From positions 7,608-71,607 of the forward strand of contig NZ_JBPBBA010000018.1 in assembly GCF_050896395.1 (NCBI RefSeq): 64,000 nucleotides of DNA, given 5' to 3'. Source of the DNA: Nioella aestuarii. Lineage in GTDB: Bacteria > Pseudomonadota > Alphaproteobacteria > Rhodobacterales > Rhodobacteraceae. The notes beneath the pieces were generated by a model that saw only the letters and a program-made list of their open reading frames with translations, had not been told where the DNA came from and ran no database searches. Below are positions 40,584 to 48,911 of this stretch, in pieces. A program made the translations under genes and the position numbers. Within the stretch, counting starts at the first letter, position 1. The number at the start of each line of letters is the position of its first letter.

Positions 40584-42041
40584 TCACGTCCGATTCAGGA
40601 TTGCCTCGGCTTCGATTTCCACGCGGTGATCACCGATCAAACCGGCAACTCGGACCAGGGTGTTGGCTGGCTTGATCTCTCCAAAGACGCGGCCATGTGC
40701 ACGAGAGATGTCCAGAACATCGGCTTCATCCGTGATGTAGATGCGCGTGCGGGCGATATCCTCTACCCGTCCACCGAGTGAGAGCATCGACGCAATGATC
40801 CGATCCAGGATATATGTCGTCTGTGCCCCGGCATCCTGTGGGGCCACTGGGCGATCCAGCCCTGCAATCGCCGTGGTACCCGACACGAGCACCCTATCCC
40901 CAATCCGCTGCGCACGGCAGTAGCCCGCCGCATCTTCCCAGTAGGATCCGGTCAGGACCTGGGTTGCCCCCCCGCCCGCAGGTTGCGGCGCATACGGTTT
41001 TGGAATGCTGTCCAGGTGATGTGACAGGTCACCGGAGGCCGTCAGGAAGGGCGGCTTGCGGTATTCGTCGCCACAATCACCAGGGATCGGGGTGGTTGCG
41101 GAAAAGGCAGACTGAAGCGCCGCGCGATCCGCATCATCTAACGAGAAGGAGAAGAGCCGCAGATTGTCGGCCGTATGAACCGCCTCGCCCAGACGCGCGC
41201 CGATGATGACGCCCGCGACACGGTTCTGTTCCAGAACCCATCGGGTCGCCACGTTCGAGATCGAAACACCATGTTTTTGCGCGATCCCCGCCGCGGCCTG
41301 CAAGATCCCCTGGAACGCGTCCCAGCCCCCGGCGGTCTCGATGAAACGGTGATACTTCATCTTGGACCAGTCCGAGATATCCGTCGGGTTGGGCTTGTCC
41401 AGCCACCTGTCCGACAGAAACCCACCGTTCAATGTCCCATAGCCCAATAGCCACGCACCATGGCGTTCACAGACCGTTGCCAGATCGCCGGCCGCGCGCC
41501 GGTCGATCAACGAAAAGCTGACCTGGTTCGTCAGGATCGGAACACCATCGGATAGGGCAAGGTTCAAGTGAGCTGCGTCGAAATTCGTTACCCCCAGCTC
41601 GGCAATCAATCCCTCGTCGCGCAGCCGTGCAAGTTCGTGCAGCGCGTCGAGCCATTGTGGATGCTCGAAGGTCCACCAGTGGAATTGCAGCAGGTCGATG
41701 CGGTCAACCTGAAGGCGCCGAAGCCGGTCCTCCACCCCTGCCCGGACCACATCGGGAGTCATTGGCCCGGGGGGCGGACACCATTTTGTAAAGGCCAGCG
41801 GTCGGGGAGAGCCACCGCGCGCCAACAGACGCCCGGTGATGATTTCAGAACTGCCATAATGGTCGGCCATATCAAAGGTGTCGAACCCGTCGGCAACATA
41901 GGCGGCCAACCAATCTGCGCCGGTTTCCGGGTCGATCAGATCGCCATCCTTTTCGATATCCCCCACCTGCCACAAGCCGGTCAGCGCACGAGAGATCTCC
42001 AGCTCTTCAGACAGTCTCAAGCGGTTCGGGCGCGTCGTCAT
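40584..42041 (-). CDS. Aldo/keto reductase - Rid (YjgF) fusion protein
   Basis: A 485-residue protein. Residues 1-~330 form an aldo/keto reductase barrel with the tetrad D and Y in FDMADHYGSSE, K in AFTKWCPP and H in LLQFHWWTF. Residues ~360-485 form a Rid/YjgF domain (RVLVSGTTAIAG, PANTLVRVAGLIGDHRVEIE). At the position of the catalytic Arg105 of E. coli RidA (P-A-R-S-C) this protein has Asn (P-A-N-T-L), so the domain may not hydrolyse imines. It is separated from the GntR gene by 4 bases and co-transcribed with it. The fusion suggests that the reductase and a reactive nitrogen intermediate are linked. Confidence 0.88.
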   Translation of the reverse strand: MTTRPNRLRLSEELEISRALTGLWQVGDIEKDGDLIDPETGADWLAAYVADGFDTFDMADHYGSSEIITGRLLARGGSPRPLAFTKWCPPPGPMTPDVVRAGVEDRLRRLQVDRIDLLQFHWWTFEHPQWLDALHELARLRDEGLIAELGVTNFDAAHLNLALSDGVPILTNQVSFSLIDRRAAGDLATVCERHGAWLLGYGTLNGGFLSDRWLDKPNPTDISDWSKMKYHRFIETAGGWDAFQGILQAAAGIAQKHGVSISNVATRWVLEQNRVAGVIIGARLGEAVHTADNLRLFSFSLDDADRAALQSAFSATTPIPGDCGDEYRKPPFLTASGDLSHHLDSIPKPYAPQPAGGGATQVLTGSYWEDAAGYCRAQRIGDRVLVSGTTAIAGLDRPVAPQDAGAQTTYILDRIIASMLSLGGRVEDIARTRIYITDEADVLDISRAHGRVFGEIKPANTLVRVAGLIGDHRVEIEAEAILNRT

Positions 42042-42045
42042 GGGG

Positions 42046-42699
42046 TTACTCCGGCGGCAACAGGAAGGTGAATGACCGGGTGATATCCGTTTTCAGGGCC
42101 AGATGGGCGGCAGTCCGGTCGCCTTTGCGCAATGCGTTCATCAGCTCGAAGTGATGCACATGTTCTTCTATATCGGTCACGCCGGGGCGATTGATGATCA
42201 GGTTCAGATAAGCCCCGTATTGCAGCCACAACGCCTCTACGATCGGTAGAAGCACTTCGGATCCACCAATGCGATAAAGTGTGAAATGGAAATCGTGGTT
42301 GGTCACCAGATCAGGCTGACTTCCCGGCTTATCCGGCACGCGCGCCAACACGGCATCAAGCGCATCGAGATCGGCCCCGGTCATCCTGTCCATTGCCTGA
42401 TCCAGCGCCAGCGCCTCCATCGCCAGCCGGGCCGCCATCAGGTCACCTGCACGGCGGGCGTCAAAGGGGGGCACCATCAGCTTGCGCGAGGGCGTATCGA
42501 CCAGCGCACCTTCGGCCACCAGCCGACGTACGGCTTCGCGCACCGGGGTCATGGACACGCCCAGTTGCCCTGCCAGATCGCGAAGCGTCAACACGTCACC
42601 GGGGGCAAAGGCCCCGCGCGTGAAGGCATCGCGCAATGCAAAATAGGCGTTCTCGCGCAGTTTGGTCGGGTCGATGCGGGTAATCGCGGGATCGTTCAT
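42046..42699 (-). CDS. GntR-family (FCD/FadR-type) regulator
   Basis: A 217-residue protein. The N-terminal winged helix (TLRDLAGQLGVSMTPVREAV, residues ~37-57) is followed by an all-helical FCD effector domain with the metal-site histidines in NHDFHFTLYRIGG and EEHVHHFELM. It is the first gene of the leftward GntR-AKR-Rid unit and is divergent from the TIGR04076-AKR-ABC operon. A perfect 8-base-arm palindrome lies 27 bases before its ATG. The ligand is probably a carboxylate, as for most FCD regulators. Confidence 0.9.
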   Translation of the reverse strand: MNDPAITRIDPTKLRENAYFALRDAFTRGAFAPGDVLTLRDLAGQLGVSMTPVREAVRRLVAEGALVDTPSRKLMVPPFDARRAGDLMAARLAMEALALDQAMDRMTGADLDALDAVLARVPDKPGSQPDLVTNHDFHFTLYRIGGSEVLLPIVEALWLQYGAYLNLIINRPGVTDIEEHVHHFELMNALRKGDRTAAHLALKTDITRSFTFLLPPE

Positions 42700-42725
42700 G
42701 TGATGCTTGACAGACTTGTGGTTCC

Positions 42726-42746
42726 TCTGTGATTAAATATCACAGA
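42726..42746. promoter_or_regulatory. Probable GntR operator (perfect palindrome)
   Basis: The arms TCTGTGAT and ATCACAGA flank the 5-base spacer TAAAT. The element lies in the 83-base gap between gntR (ATG at 42699) and the rightward operon (ATG at 42783), 36 bases before the latter. One site could repress both directions. It resembles a CRP site but has a 7-base rather than 6-base spacer between TGTGA and TCACA, so GntR is the better candidate. Confidence 0.7.
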
Positions 42747-42782
42747 TCGCAGATCATACGGCAAGACCGGAAAGGCGGGGCG

Positions 42783-43157
42783 ATGGAAAAGGACGGCGAA
42801 CGGGGCTTCTGGCTCCATGATCTTCGGGTTGAGACCGTGCTCGACGGGCGCACACCCGTATGCCGCCATGTAGAGGGCGAAGCGTTCCGGGTGATCGGCG
42901 AGAACCTCGTCTTCGACCATCCACACAAGGTCTCAATGTATGCGCTGGCCGCCGTTCTGCCCCTGCTTCCCGCCAAGCAACGCCCCACGGACGAAGACGA
43001 CTGGATCAGCACCGACGCCGAGGTCGCCTGCCCCGATCCTCATTGTGGCGGGCGGTTCCGCATCATCCGGGAAGGCAAACGCTGGTATGCTCATGCCGCG
43101 ACCACAGGCTTGCCGGATCAGCGCAGCACCCCCTATTGGCAGGAGCCCGGCCAATGA
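42783..43157 (+). CDS. TIGR04076-like small protein
   Basis: A 124-residue protein resembling the TIGR04076 family (GEAFRVIGENLVFDHPHKVS, YALAAVLPLLPAKQR, VACPDPHCGGRFRI). It has two close cysteines (CPDPHC), a possible metal site. The ATG at 42783 follows GGCGGGGCG. Its stop overlaps the downstream aldo/keto reductase start (ATGA), so translation is coupled. Function is unknown. The family assignment is moderate because the sequence is short. Confidence 0.6.
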   Translation: MEKDGERGFWLHDLRVETVLDGRTPVCRHVEGEAFRVIGENLVFDHPHKVSMYALAAVLPLLPAKQRPTDEDDWISTDAEVACPDPHCGGRFRIIREGKRWYAHAATTGLPDQRSTPYWQEPGQ

Positions 43158-44227
43158 CCGTGGAAACGGCCGATCTTCGCCCCGGGCACCGCATTTCCCG
43201 CGTGATCAAAGGCGGCTGGCAGTTGGCCGGCGACCATGGCGAGGTGCGCCGCGAACAAGCCATCGCCGATATGGAGGCCTTTCTGGACGCCGGAATTACC
43301 ACCTTCGACTGCGCTGATATCTATACCGGCGTTGAGGAAATGATCGGCCATTTCATTGCCGATGTCCGTAACCGGCGGGGGGCAGAGGTGGCCGACCGCG
43401 TCATGGTCCACACCAAGCTGGTGCCGGACCTTGGCCGCTTGGCAGACATCCGCCCCGACGAGGTGGAAGCCATTGTCGACCGGTCGCTGAAACGGCTTCA
43501 GATCGAACAGATTCCGCTGGTGCAGTTCTACTGGTGGGACATGTCCATCGGCAACGCGGTCGAGGCGCTCGACGTGCTGAAGGACTGCCAGAAGAACGGA
43601 AAAATCGCCAATCTGGGCGCGACCAACTGGAACACGCCGGTGATGGACCGGTTCTGCGATGCGGGCTTCGACGTTGTGTCGGCTCAGGTGCAGTATTCGG
43701 TGCTCGACCGTCGGCCGGCCGGGGCTTTCAGCGAATGGGGGGCGCAGCGCGATGTTCAGATCCTGGCCTATGGCACTCTGGCGGGCGGTTTCCTGACCGA
43801 AAACTGGCTTGGTCAACCCGACCCGGGTTTTGCCTTCGAAAACCGCAGCCTCGTGAAATACCGGCTGATCATCGACGAGTTCGGCCCGTGGGAGCTGTTC
43901 CAGTCGCTGCTGCGAACCTTGCAGGCCATCGGGGACAAGCACGGCGTGGCGCTCTCCTCGGTCGCGACCCGGTGGGTTCTGGATCAGCCTCAGGTTGCCG
44001 CGACCATCGTTGGTGCGCGCTATGCCCGCCACTTGCCCAAGACGCTGGAGGTGTTCGGTTTCGCCCTCGATGCAGAGGATCAGGCGAAGATCAATGCAAT
44101 ACTCGCACAGGCAAGCGGCCCGAACGGCCCGGTCTACGGGCTGGAAGGCGATCGCAGCAGCCGTCATGGCCGGATCATGAAGTACAACCTGAACACCAAC
44201 CCCGCAGACAAGGTGCACGGCGCATGA
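43154..44227 (+). CDS. Aldo/keto reductase with atypical catalytic tetrad
   Basis: A 357-residue NAD(P)H-dependent TIM-barrel protein and a paralogue of the reductase part of the fusion at 40584-42041. D and Y are visible in FDCADIYTGVEE and K in MVHTKLVPD. The tetrad histidine position carries Tyr (LVQFYWWDM, where the paralogue has FHWW), so its catalysis may differ or be weak. It overlaps TIGR04076 and the ABC ATPase gene by 4 bases each. It is probably a catabolic reductase of the imported compound. Confidence 0.86.
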   Translation: MTVETADLRPGHRISRVIKGGWQLAGDHGEVRREQAIADMEAFLDAGITTFDCADIYTGVEEMIGHFIADVRNRRGAEVADRVMVHTKLVPDLGRLADIRPDEVEAIVDRSLKRLQIEQIPLVQFYWWDMSIGNAVEALDVLKDCQKNGKIANLGATNWNTPVMDRFCDAGFDVVSAQVQYSVLDRRPAGAFSEWGAQRDVQILAYGTLAGGFLTENWLGQPDPGFAFENRSLVKYRLIIDEFGPWELFQSLLRTLQAIGDKHGVALSSVATRWVLDQPQVAATIVGARYARHLPKTLEVFGFALDAEDQAKINAILAQASGPNGPVYGLEGDRSSRHGRIMKYNLNTNPADKVHGA

Positions 44228-44991
44228 CAGAGGCCGCCCTCACCCTAAGCGGGCTGACCCGCGATTTTGGCCCATTCCGGGCCGTGGACGGGGTGACGCT
44301 GGATATCCGAAAGGGCAGCATTACAGGGCTGATAGGCCCCAATGGCGCAGGCAAGACCACCTTGTTCAACATGGTGGCAGGAAGCCTCAAACCCACTGCT
44401 GGCACGGTGTCTCTGAACGGGCAGGATATCACCGGCAAACCATCCGAGGCCCTCTTTGGGCTTGGCCTTGCGCGCACCTTCCAGATCCCGCGTCCCTTTC
44501 GGCGGATGAGTGTGCTGGACAACCTGATGCTGGCACCACCCGAACAGGTCGGTGAAACCGTGTCCGGCGCGCTGTTCCGCCGGGGCCGGGTGGCTGAGCA
44601 GGAGCGCAAGCTTCATGCGAAGGCAAAAGAGATCCTAGATTTCGTGACGCTTTCCCACCTTGCGGATCATCCCGCGGGCAAGATCTCGGGCGGGCAGATG
44701 AAACTGCTGGAACTTGGCCGTGCGCTGATGGGCGATCCTTCGGTCATCCTGCTCGATGAACCAGCGGCAGGCGTCAACCCGTCGCTGACCAATATTCTGA
44801 TCGACCGGATCGAACAACTGAACCGCCGTGGCGTGACTTTCGTGGTGATCGAGCACGATATGGATTTCGTGATGCGCCACTGCGACCCGGTGATTGCGCT
44901 GGCCGAAGGCAAGGTCATGTTCCAGGGCACCGCAGATGAGGCCAAGTCGAATCCCGACCTGCTAGAGGCATATCTGGGGGCCCCCGCATGA
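44224..44991 (+). CDS. Branched-chain-amino-acid-type ABC transporter ATPase (LivG-like)
   Basis: A 255-residue ATPase of the LivG type. Walker A is GPNGAGKTT (38-46), the signature is ISGGQ, Walker B is VILLDEPAAGVNP and the LivG-typical RTFQIPRPFRRMSVLDNL lies between. It overlaps the preceding AKR gene and the following LivF gene by 4 bases. It energises the importer encoded at 45707-48862. The substrate of the system is probably an amide or amino-acid-like molecule, inferred from the neighbours. Confidence 0.92.
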   Translation: MTEAALTLSGLTRDFGPFRAVDGVTLDIRKGSITGLIGPNGAGKTTLFNMVAGSLKPTAGTVSLNGQDITGKPSEALFGLGLARTFQIPRPFRRMSVLDNLMLAPPEQVGETVSGALFRRGRVAEQERKLHAKAKEILDFVTLSHLADHPAGKISGGQMKLLELGRALMGDPSVILLDEPAAGVNPSLTNILIDRIEQLNRRGVTFVVIEHDMDFVMRHCDPVIALAEGKVMFQGTADEAKSNPDLLEAYLGAPA

Positions 44992-45710
44992 CCGCGCTGC
45001 GCATCGAAAATCTGGAAGCAGGCTATGTCCGAGACCTGCCCATTCTGCGCAACGTGAACCTGACCGCAGAGCACGCAAAGCTGACCGTGATCATCGGGCC
45101 GAACGGGGCCGGGAAATCGACGCTGATAAAGGCGATTGCAGGTCTTGTGCCGGTCAGCGCCGGGCGCGTGATGCTGGGAGAGGCTGACATCACCGGCCTG
45201 CGCCCGGACCTGATGGGCGCGCATGGGTTGGCCTATGTGCCGCAGACCGACAACATCTTCCGCCACCTGACGATCCGCGAGAACCTTATGCTGGTCCTGC
45301 GCCGGGCATCTGACAGAGCAACCCGGCTGGATGAGTTGTACGATCTTTTCCCGGCGCTGCGCGACAAGCGGACGGAGCGCGCAGGCGCTTTGTCGGGCGG
45401 ACAGCGGCAGATGCTGGCCGTTGCCATGGCACTGGCGAACCGGCCTTCGGTCATGTTGCTTGATGAGCCTTCCGCTGGCCTGTCGCCAAAGATCGCGGGC
45501 GAGGTGCTGGACCTGACGCGCAGCCTGACCGATCAGGGGGTGACGGTGCTGCTGGTCGAGCAGAACGTGAAGCAGGCCCTGCGCGTGGCTGATCACTGCT
45601 ATATCCTTGCAGAAGGGCGCAATCAGGTTGACGGGCCAGCATCGCAGATCGCCTCAGACCCGGTGGTGGGCGAGATATACCTAGGCGGTAAGCGGATGGT
45701 GCCGTCATGA
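44988..45710 (+). CDS. Branched-chain-amino-acid-type ABC transporter ATPase (LivF-like)
   Basis: A 240-residue ATPase. Walker A is GPNGAGKST, the LivF-typical YVPQTDNIFRHLTIRENL follows, the signature is LSGGQRQML and Walker B is VMLLDEPSAGLSP. It is the partner of the LivG-like subunit and overlaps both neighbours by 4 bases. It is cytoplasmic and membrane-attached. Confidence 0.93.
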   Translation: MTALRIENLEAGYVRDLPILRNVNLTAEHAKLTVIIGPNGAGKSTLIKAIAGLVPVSAGRVMLGEADITGLRPDLMGAHGLAYVPQTDNIFRHLTIRENLMLVLRRASDRATRLDELYDLFPALRDKRTERAGALSGGQRQMLAVAMALANRPSVMLLDEPSAGLSPKIAGEVLDLTRSLTDQGVTVLLVEQNVKQALRVADHCYILAEGRNQVDGPASQIASDPVVGEIYLGGKRMVPS

Positions 45711-46621
45711 TCCAAAGCGTTCTAGACGGCATCCTGACGGGGGCGATCATCTCGCTCGGTGCGATCGGCCTGACCCTGATCATGCATATGCTTCGCTTTG
45801 CCAATTTCGCCTATTCGGAACTGCTGGCCATCGGCGCCTATGCGGCGCTGGTCTTCGACCGGCTTTTCTCAGCACTGGTTCCGGTGCTGGACGAAGCGTT
45901 CGCCCCACTGACCCTGACCGGAGCTCTGGCCCTGTCGATGGTGATTGCGATGATCTTGACGGGGCTGTCCGCCGTGATCATCGACTGGCTGGTGTTCCGC
46001 CGCATCCGGCAAAAGGCCGACCCTCTGTCGATGGTCTTTGCCAGTTTCGGCGTGGCGCTGATCATCCGCAACGTGATCGTTCTGATCTTCGGTCATCACG
46101 CACAGCTCTATTCGCAGGAGATCGCCCGCGCCCATATTCTCAGCTTCGATCCGCTCATCCTGATCAAGCCCGACCAGGTTTTCGTGCTGGTGCTGGCGCT
46201 GGTGCTTATGATGGCATTGCACCTTGTTCTGACTCGCACAACCTTCGGTTTCGCACTACGGGCTGTCGCAGAAAATCCTGCACTGGCGCAGGTTGCAGGT
46301 GTGCGGCTGTCGACGGTGATCGCGGCTGTCTGGATCATTGCAGGCGGGCTGTCGGCGGCGGCGGGCACCCTCTACGCGCTGACCAACCAGCTCAACCCCA
46401 TGATCGGTCCGGTCTTCCTGCTTCCCGTCTTCGCAGCGACGATCGTGGGGGGCATTGGCAGCGTTTACGGTGCGGTTCTGGGCGGCTTCATCGTCGGCAT
46501 CGCTTCGGGGTTGGCCTTGATGGTCCTGCCTGCCGGTTACGCCCCTGCGATGCCTTTCCTGATCATCCTGGCCGTTTTGTTGATCCGCCCGCAGGGCCTG
46601 TTTGGCGAGGAACAACAATGA
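45707..46621 (+). CDS. ABC transporter permease (LivH-like)
   Basis: A 304-residue inner-membrane permease with about eight hydrophobic segments and the LivH start (SVLDGILTGAIISLGAIGLT). The EAA-like region FGFALRAVAENPALAQVAGV contacts the ATPase. It overlaps LivF upstream and LivM downstream by 4 bases. Confidence 0.92.
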   Translation: MIQSVLDGILTGAIISLGAIGLTLIMHMLRFANFAYSELLAIGAYAALVFDRLFSALVPVLDEAFAPLTLTGALALSMVIAMILTGLSAVIIDWLVFRRIRQKADPLSMVFASFGVALIIRNVIVLIFGHHAQLYSQEIARAHILSFDPLILIKPDQVFVLVLALVLMMALHLVLTRTTFGFALRAVAENPALAQVAGVRLSTVIAAVWIIAGGLSAAAGTLYALTNQLNPMIGPVFLLPVFAATIVGGIGSVYGAVLGGFIVGIASGLALMVLPAGYAPAMPFLIILAVLLIRPQGLFGEEQQ

Positions 46622-47595
46622 TCGGTGTCGTGTCTTACCTGACCTTCTTTCTGACCATGGCCGGCATCATGGCGATCATCACGCTCGGGCTGAACCTGCA
46701 ATGGGGGTACACGGGCCTTTTCAACGGGGGTGTCGTGGCCTTCTTCGGGGCAGGCGCATACGGCACGATGATCCTGGGTGGCCGGGCCGAGCCGGGCCAG
46801 TTCGGCGGCTTTGAGCAGCCCTACTTGGTCGCGTTCTTCGGTGGTATCCTGTTGGCGGCGGCGTTGGCATGGGTGGTCGGGCTGCTGACGCTGCGACTGA
46901 GGCACGACTATCTTGCCATTTCCACCTTCGGTGTGGCCGTGGCGCTGGAATCGCTCGCGCGCAATTCCCAGTGGTTGACTGGCGGCGCGCGTGGCCTGCG
47001 CGGTTTCCCCCGACCGTTGGAATCCCTCGTCGCCGACAACTTCACCTATGGTATCGTCTTTCTTGCGCTGGTCCTGATCGTTCTCGGCCTTGTCTGGTGG
47101 GGGATCGAGCGGCTGGTGCATTCTCCGTTCGGTCGTGCCCTGCGTGCGATCCGGGAAGACGAAACCGCGGCACGCGCATTAGGCAAGAGCCCGGCACGCC
47201 TGCGTCTTTGGTCGCTGGTCATCGGGGCCGCGATCATGGGCGCAGCTGGCAGTCTCTACGTGTCCTACACCGCTTTCGTCAGCCCGCAGGACCTGCTGCC
47301 GATCCTGACCTTCCAGGTCTGGGCCATGCTGATCGTGGGCGGCGCGGGCAACAATCGCGGAGCGGTTCTGGGCGCGGTGCTGATCTGGGGTGTCTGGACC
47401 ACCAGCGGTTTCGCCCTGACGCGGCTCGCCCCTGAGTCCATGCAACTCGACGCCGGGTCGATTCAGTATATCCTGATCGGTACGCTGATCGTTTCCATGC
47501 TGCTCTGGCGGCCCGAGGGGCTGCTACCAGAACGAATTTCCACCAACCGAACAACGACGGCCGGCAAGGCCGCACCCACATCCAACAAGGAGTAG
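46618..47595 (+). CDS. ABC transporter permease (LivM-like)
   Basis: A 325-residue inner-membrane permease with the LivM motifs LNLQWGYTGLFNGGVVAFFG (residues 24-43) and FGRALRAIREDETAARALGK, the loop that docks on the ATPases. The last ~20 residues are hydrophilic. The binding-protein gene follows after 7 bases with a strong ribosome site. Confidence 0.92.
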   Translation: MIGVVSYLTFFLTMAGIMAIITLGLNLQWGYTGLFNGGVVAFFGAGAYGTMILGGRAEPGQFGGFEQPYLVAFFGGILLAAALAWVVGLLTLRLRHDYLAISTFGVAVALESLARNSQWLTGGARGLRGFPRPLESLVADNFTYGIVFLALVLIVLGLVWWGIERLVHSPFGRALRAIREDETAARALGKSPARLRLWSLVIGAAIMGAAGSLYVSYTAFVSPQDLLPILTFQVWAMLIVGGAGNNRGAVLGAVLIWGVWTTSGFALTRLAPESMQLDAGSIQYILIGTLIVSMLLWRPEGLLPERISTNRTTTAGKAAPTSNKE

Positions 47596-47602
47596 ACTGA
47601 CC

Positions 47603-48862
47603 ATGAAACGGTATATTCTCGGACTGACTGGCGCCTCGGCGCTGGCACTAGGGCTTCAGGCGGGCGCGGCTCTCGCGCAGGACTGTAGCGTCAATGTCGG
47701 CACACTTTACCCGACTTCGGTCGACTGGGGCCGCCCAATTGCGGAAACCGCGCTTTGGGTTGGCGACATGATCAACGAAGCCGGTGGCATCGACGGCTGC
47801 GAGGTCAACATGATCCTGCGCGATGACCAGAACGATGGCCGCGTTGGCGTCGATGCGGCTCGCGCTCTGGTCGATATCGATCAGGTGCAACTTCTGATCG
47901 GCACGGTGTCCTCTGGCATCACCATTCCGATCCTGACCTCGGTCACAGCACCTGCGGGCGTTATGCAGATGTCTTGCTGTTCGTCCTCGACCCGGTTGAC
48001 GGAAATCGCGGCCTCTGGTGAAGCGCGTGGCCTGTGGTTCCGCACCTTTGCCACCGCAGACGTTCAGGCGGCAGTGGCCGCGATGCTGGCGCGTGATGCG
48101 GGCATCGAAAGCATTACCGTCGTCTACAAGAACGACGACTGGGGGCAGGATATCGGCCGTATGGCCGCTGCGGCGTTCGAGGCCGTTGGCATCGAGGTTC
48201 ATGCGTCCATTGCCCTGAACGATGGTCAGCCCAGCTACCGGGCCGAGGCGACGCAGGCCCTGCGGGACCAGCCCGGCGCGCTCTACCTTGCGCTATATCC
48301 GACCGAAGGGATTTCCTTCGTGCGGGAGTGGCTGGGCCTGGGGGGTACATCGGTCATGATCGCGGCGAACTCCCTGCGGTCTGACGACTTCCGCACCACT
48401 GTCGGCCTCGCCAATCTTGGCGATTTCATCGGCACCGACACCTCCAGCCCCCGCGTCCCAAGCGCCGAGGCCTTCGTTGACGCCTACGCCGCCCATTTCG
48501 GCGCAGCGCCCAGCGGTCCGGGCCTGTCCAACAGCTTCGACGCTGCTGCGATTGCGCTTTTGGCCTACCACGCGGCTGGCCGCGACGCGACGGGCACGGA
48601 GATTGCTGCTCAGGTGCCTCGTGTCACTGACCCAGATGGTGAAGCCATCCCGGCCACGGTCGAAGGATTTGCTCAGGCCATGGCGATCCTCTCCGAAGGC
48701 GGATCGGTGTCCTATCAGGGCGCAACCGGGGCTGTGACATTCGACGCCAACGGCAATGTTTCGGCTCCCGCTGTGTCCTGGGTCTTTGATGACAGCGGCA
48801 TGACCGAACAGCGCTATATCTCGCTGGAAGAAGTGTCTGCCTTCATGGCGTCCATCCAGTAA
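47603..48862 (+). CDS. Periplasmic substrate-binding protein (LivK/Leu-Ile-Val-type)
   Basis: A 419-residue protein with signal peptide MKRYILGLTGASALALGLQA ending in ALAQ, so the mature form starts near residue 26. The two-lobed type I binding fold is evident (NVGTLYPTSVDWGRPIAETA; LLIGTVSSGITIPILTSV; SITVVYKNDDWGQDIGRMAA). Cysteines 27 and 49 (DCSVN, DGCEVN) and the pair CC in MSCCSSS could form disulfides. AAGGAG lies 10 bases before the ATG. A 7-base-stem hairpin GCCCCAA/TTGGGGC follows the stop. The ligand is unknown but likely amide- or amino-acid-like. Confidence 0.9.
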   Translation: MKRYILGLTGASALALGLQAGAALAQDCSVNVGTLYPTSVDWGRPIAETALWVGDMINEAGGIDGCEVNMILRDDQNDGRVGVDAARALVDIDQVQLLIGTVSSGITIPILTSVTAPAGVMQMSCCSSSTRLTEIAASGEARGLWFRTFATADVQAAVAAMLARDAGIESITVVYKNDDWGQDIGRMAAAAFEAVGIEVHASIALNDGQPSYRAEATQALRDQPGALYLALYPTEGISFVREWLGLGGTSVMIAANSLRSDDFRTTVGLANLGDFIGTDTSSPRVPSAEAFVDAYAAHFGAAPSGPGLSNSFDAAAIALLAYHAAGRDATGTEIAAQVPRVTDPDGEAIPATVEGFAQAMAILSEGGSVSYQGATGAVTFDANGNVSAPAVSWVFDDSGMTEQRYISLEEVSAFMASIQ

Positions 48863-48911
48863 ATGCGACACCGCCCCTGCCCCAAGCTTTGGGGCCGGGG
48901 CCTTGCCCACC

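Noticed and set aside
42726..42746. CRP-type site
   Set aside because: TGTGA and TCACA are separated by 7 bases rather than 6, and a GntR gene is adjacent; the GntR reading is simpler.
43133..44218. 361-aa minus-strand frame over the second aldo/keto reductase
   Set aside because: It is antisense to a clear AKR gene that overlaps both neighbours by 4 bases.
48879..48895. Terminator after the LivK-like gene
   Set aside because: The hairpin GCCCCAA/TTGGGGC has a 3-base loop and no T-run, so it is noted only as a hairpin; the AspDH-like gene is probably still in the same transcript.
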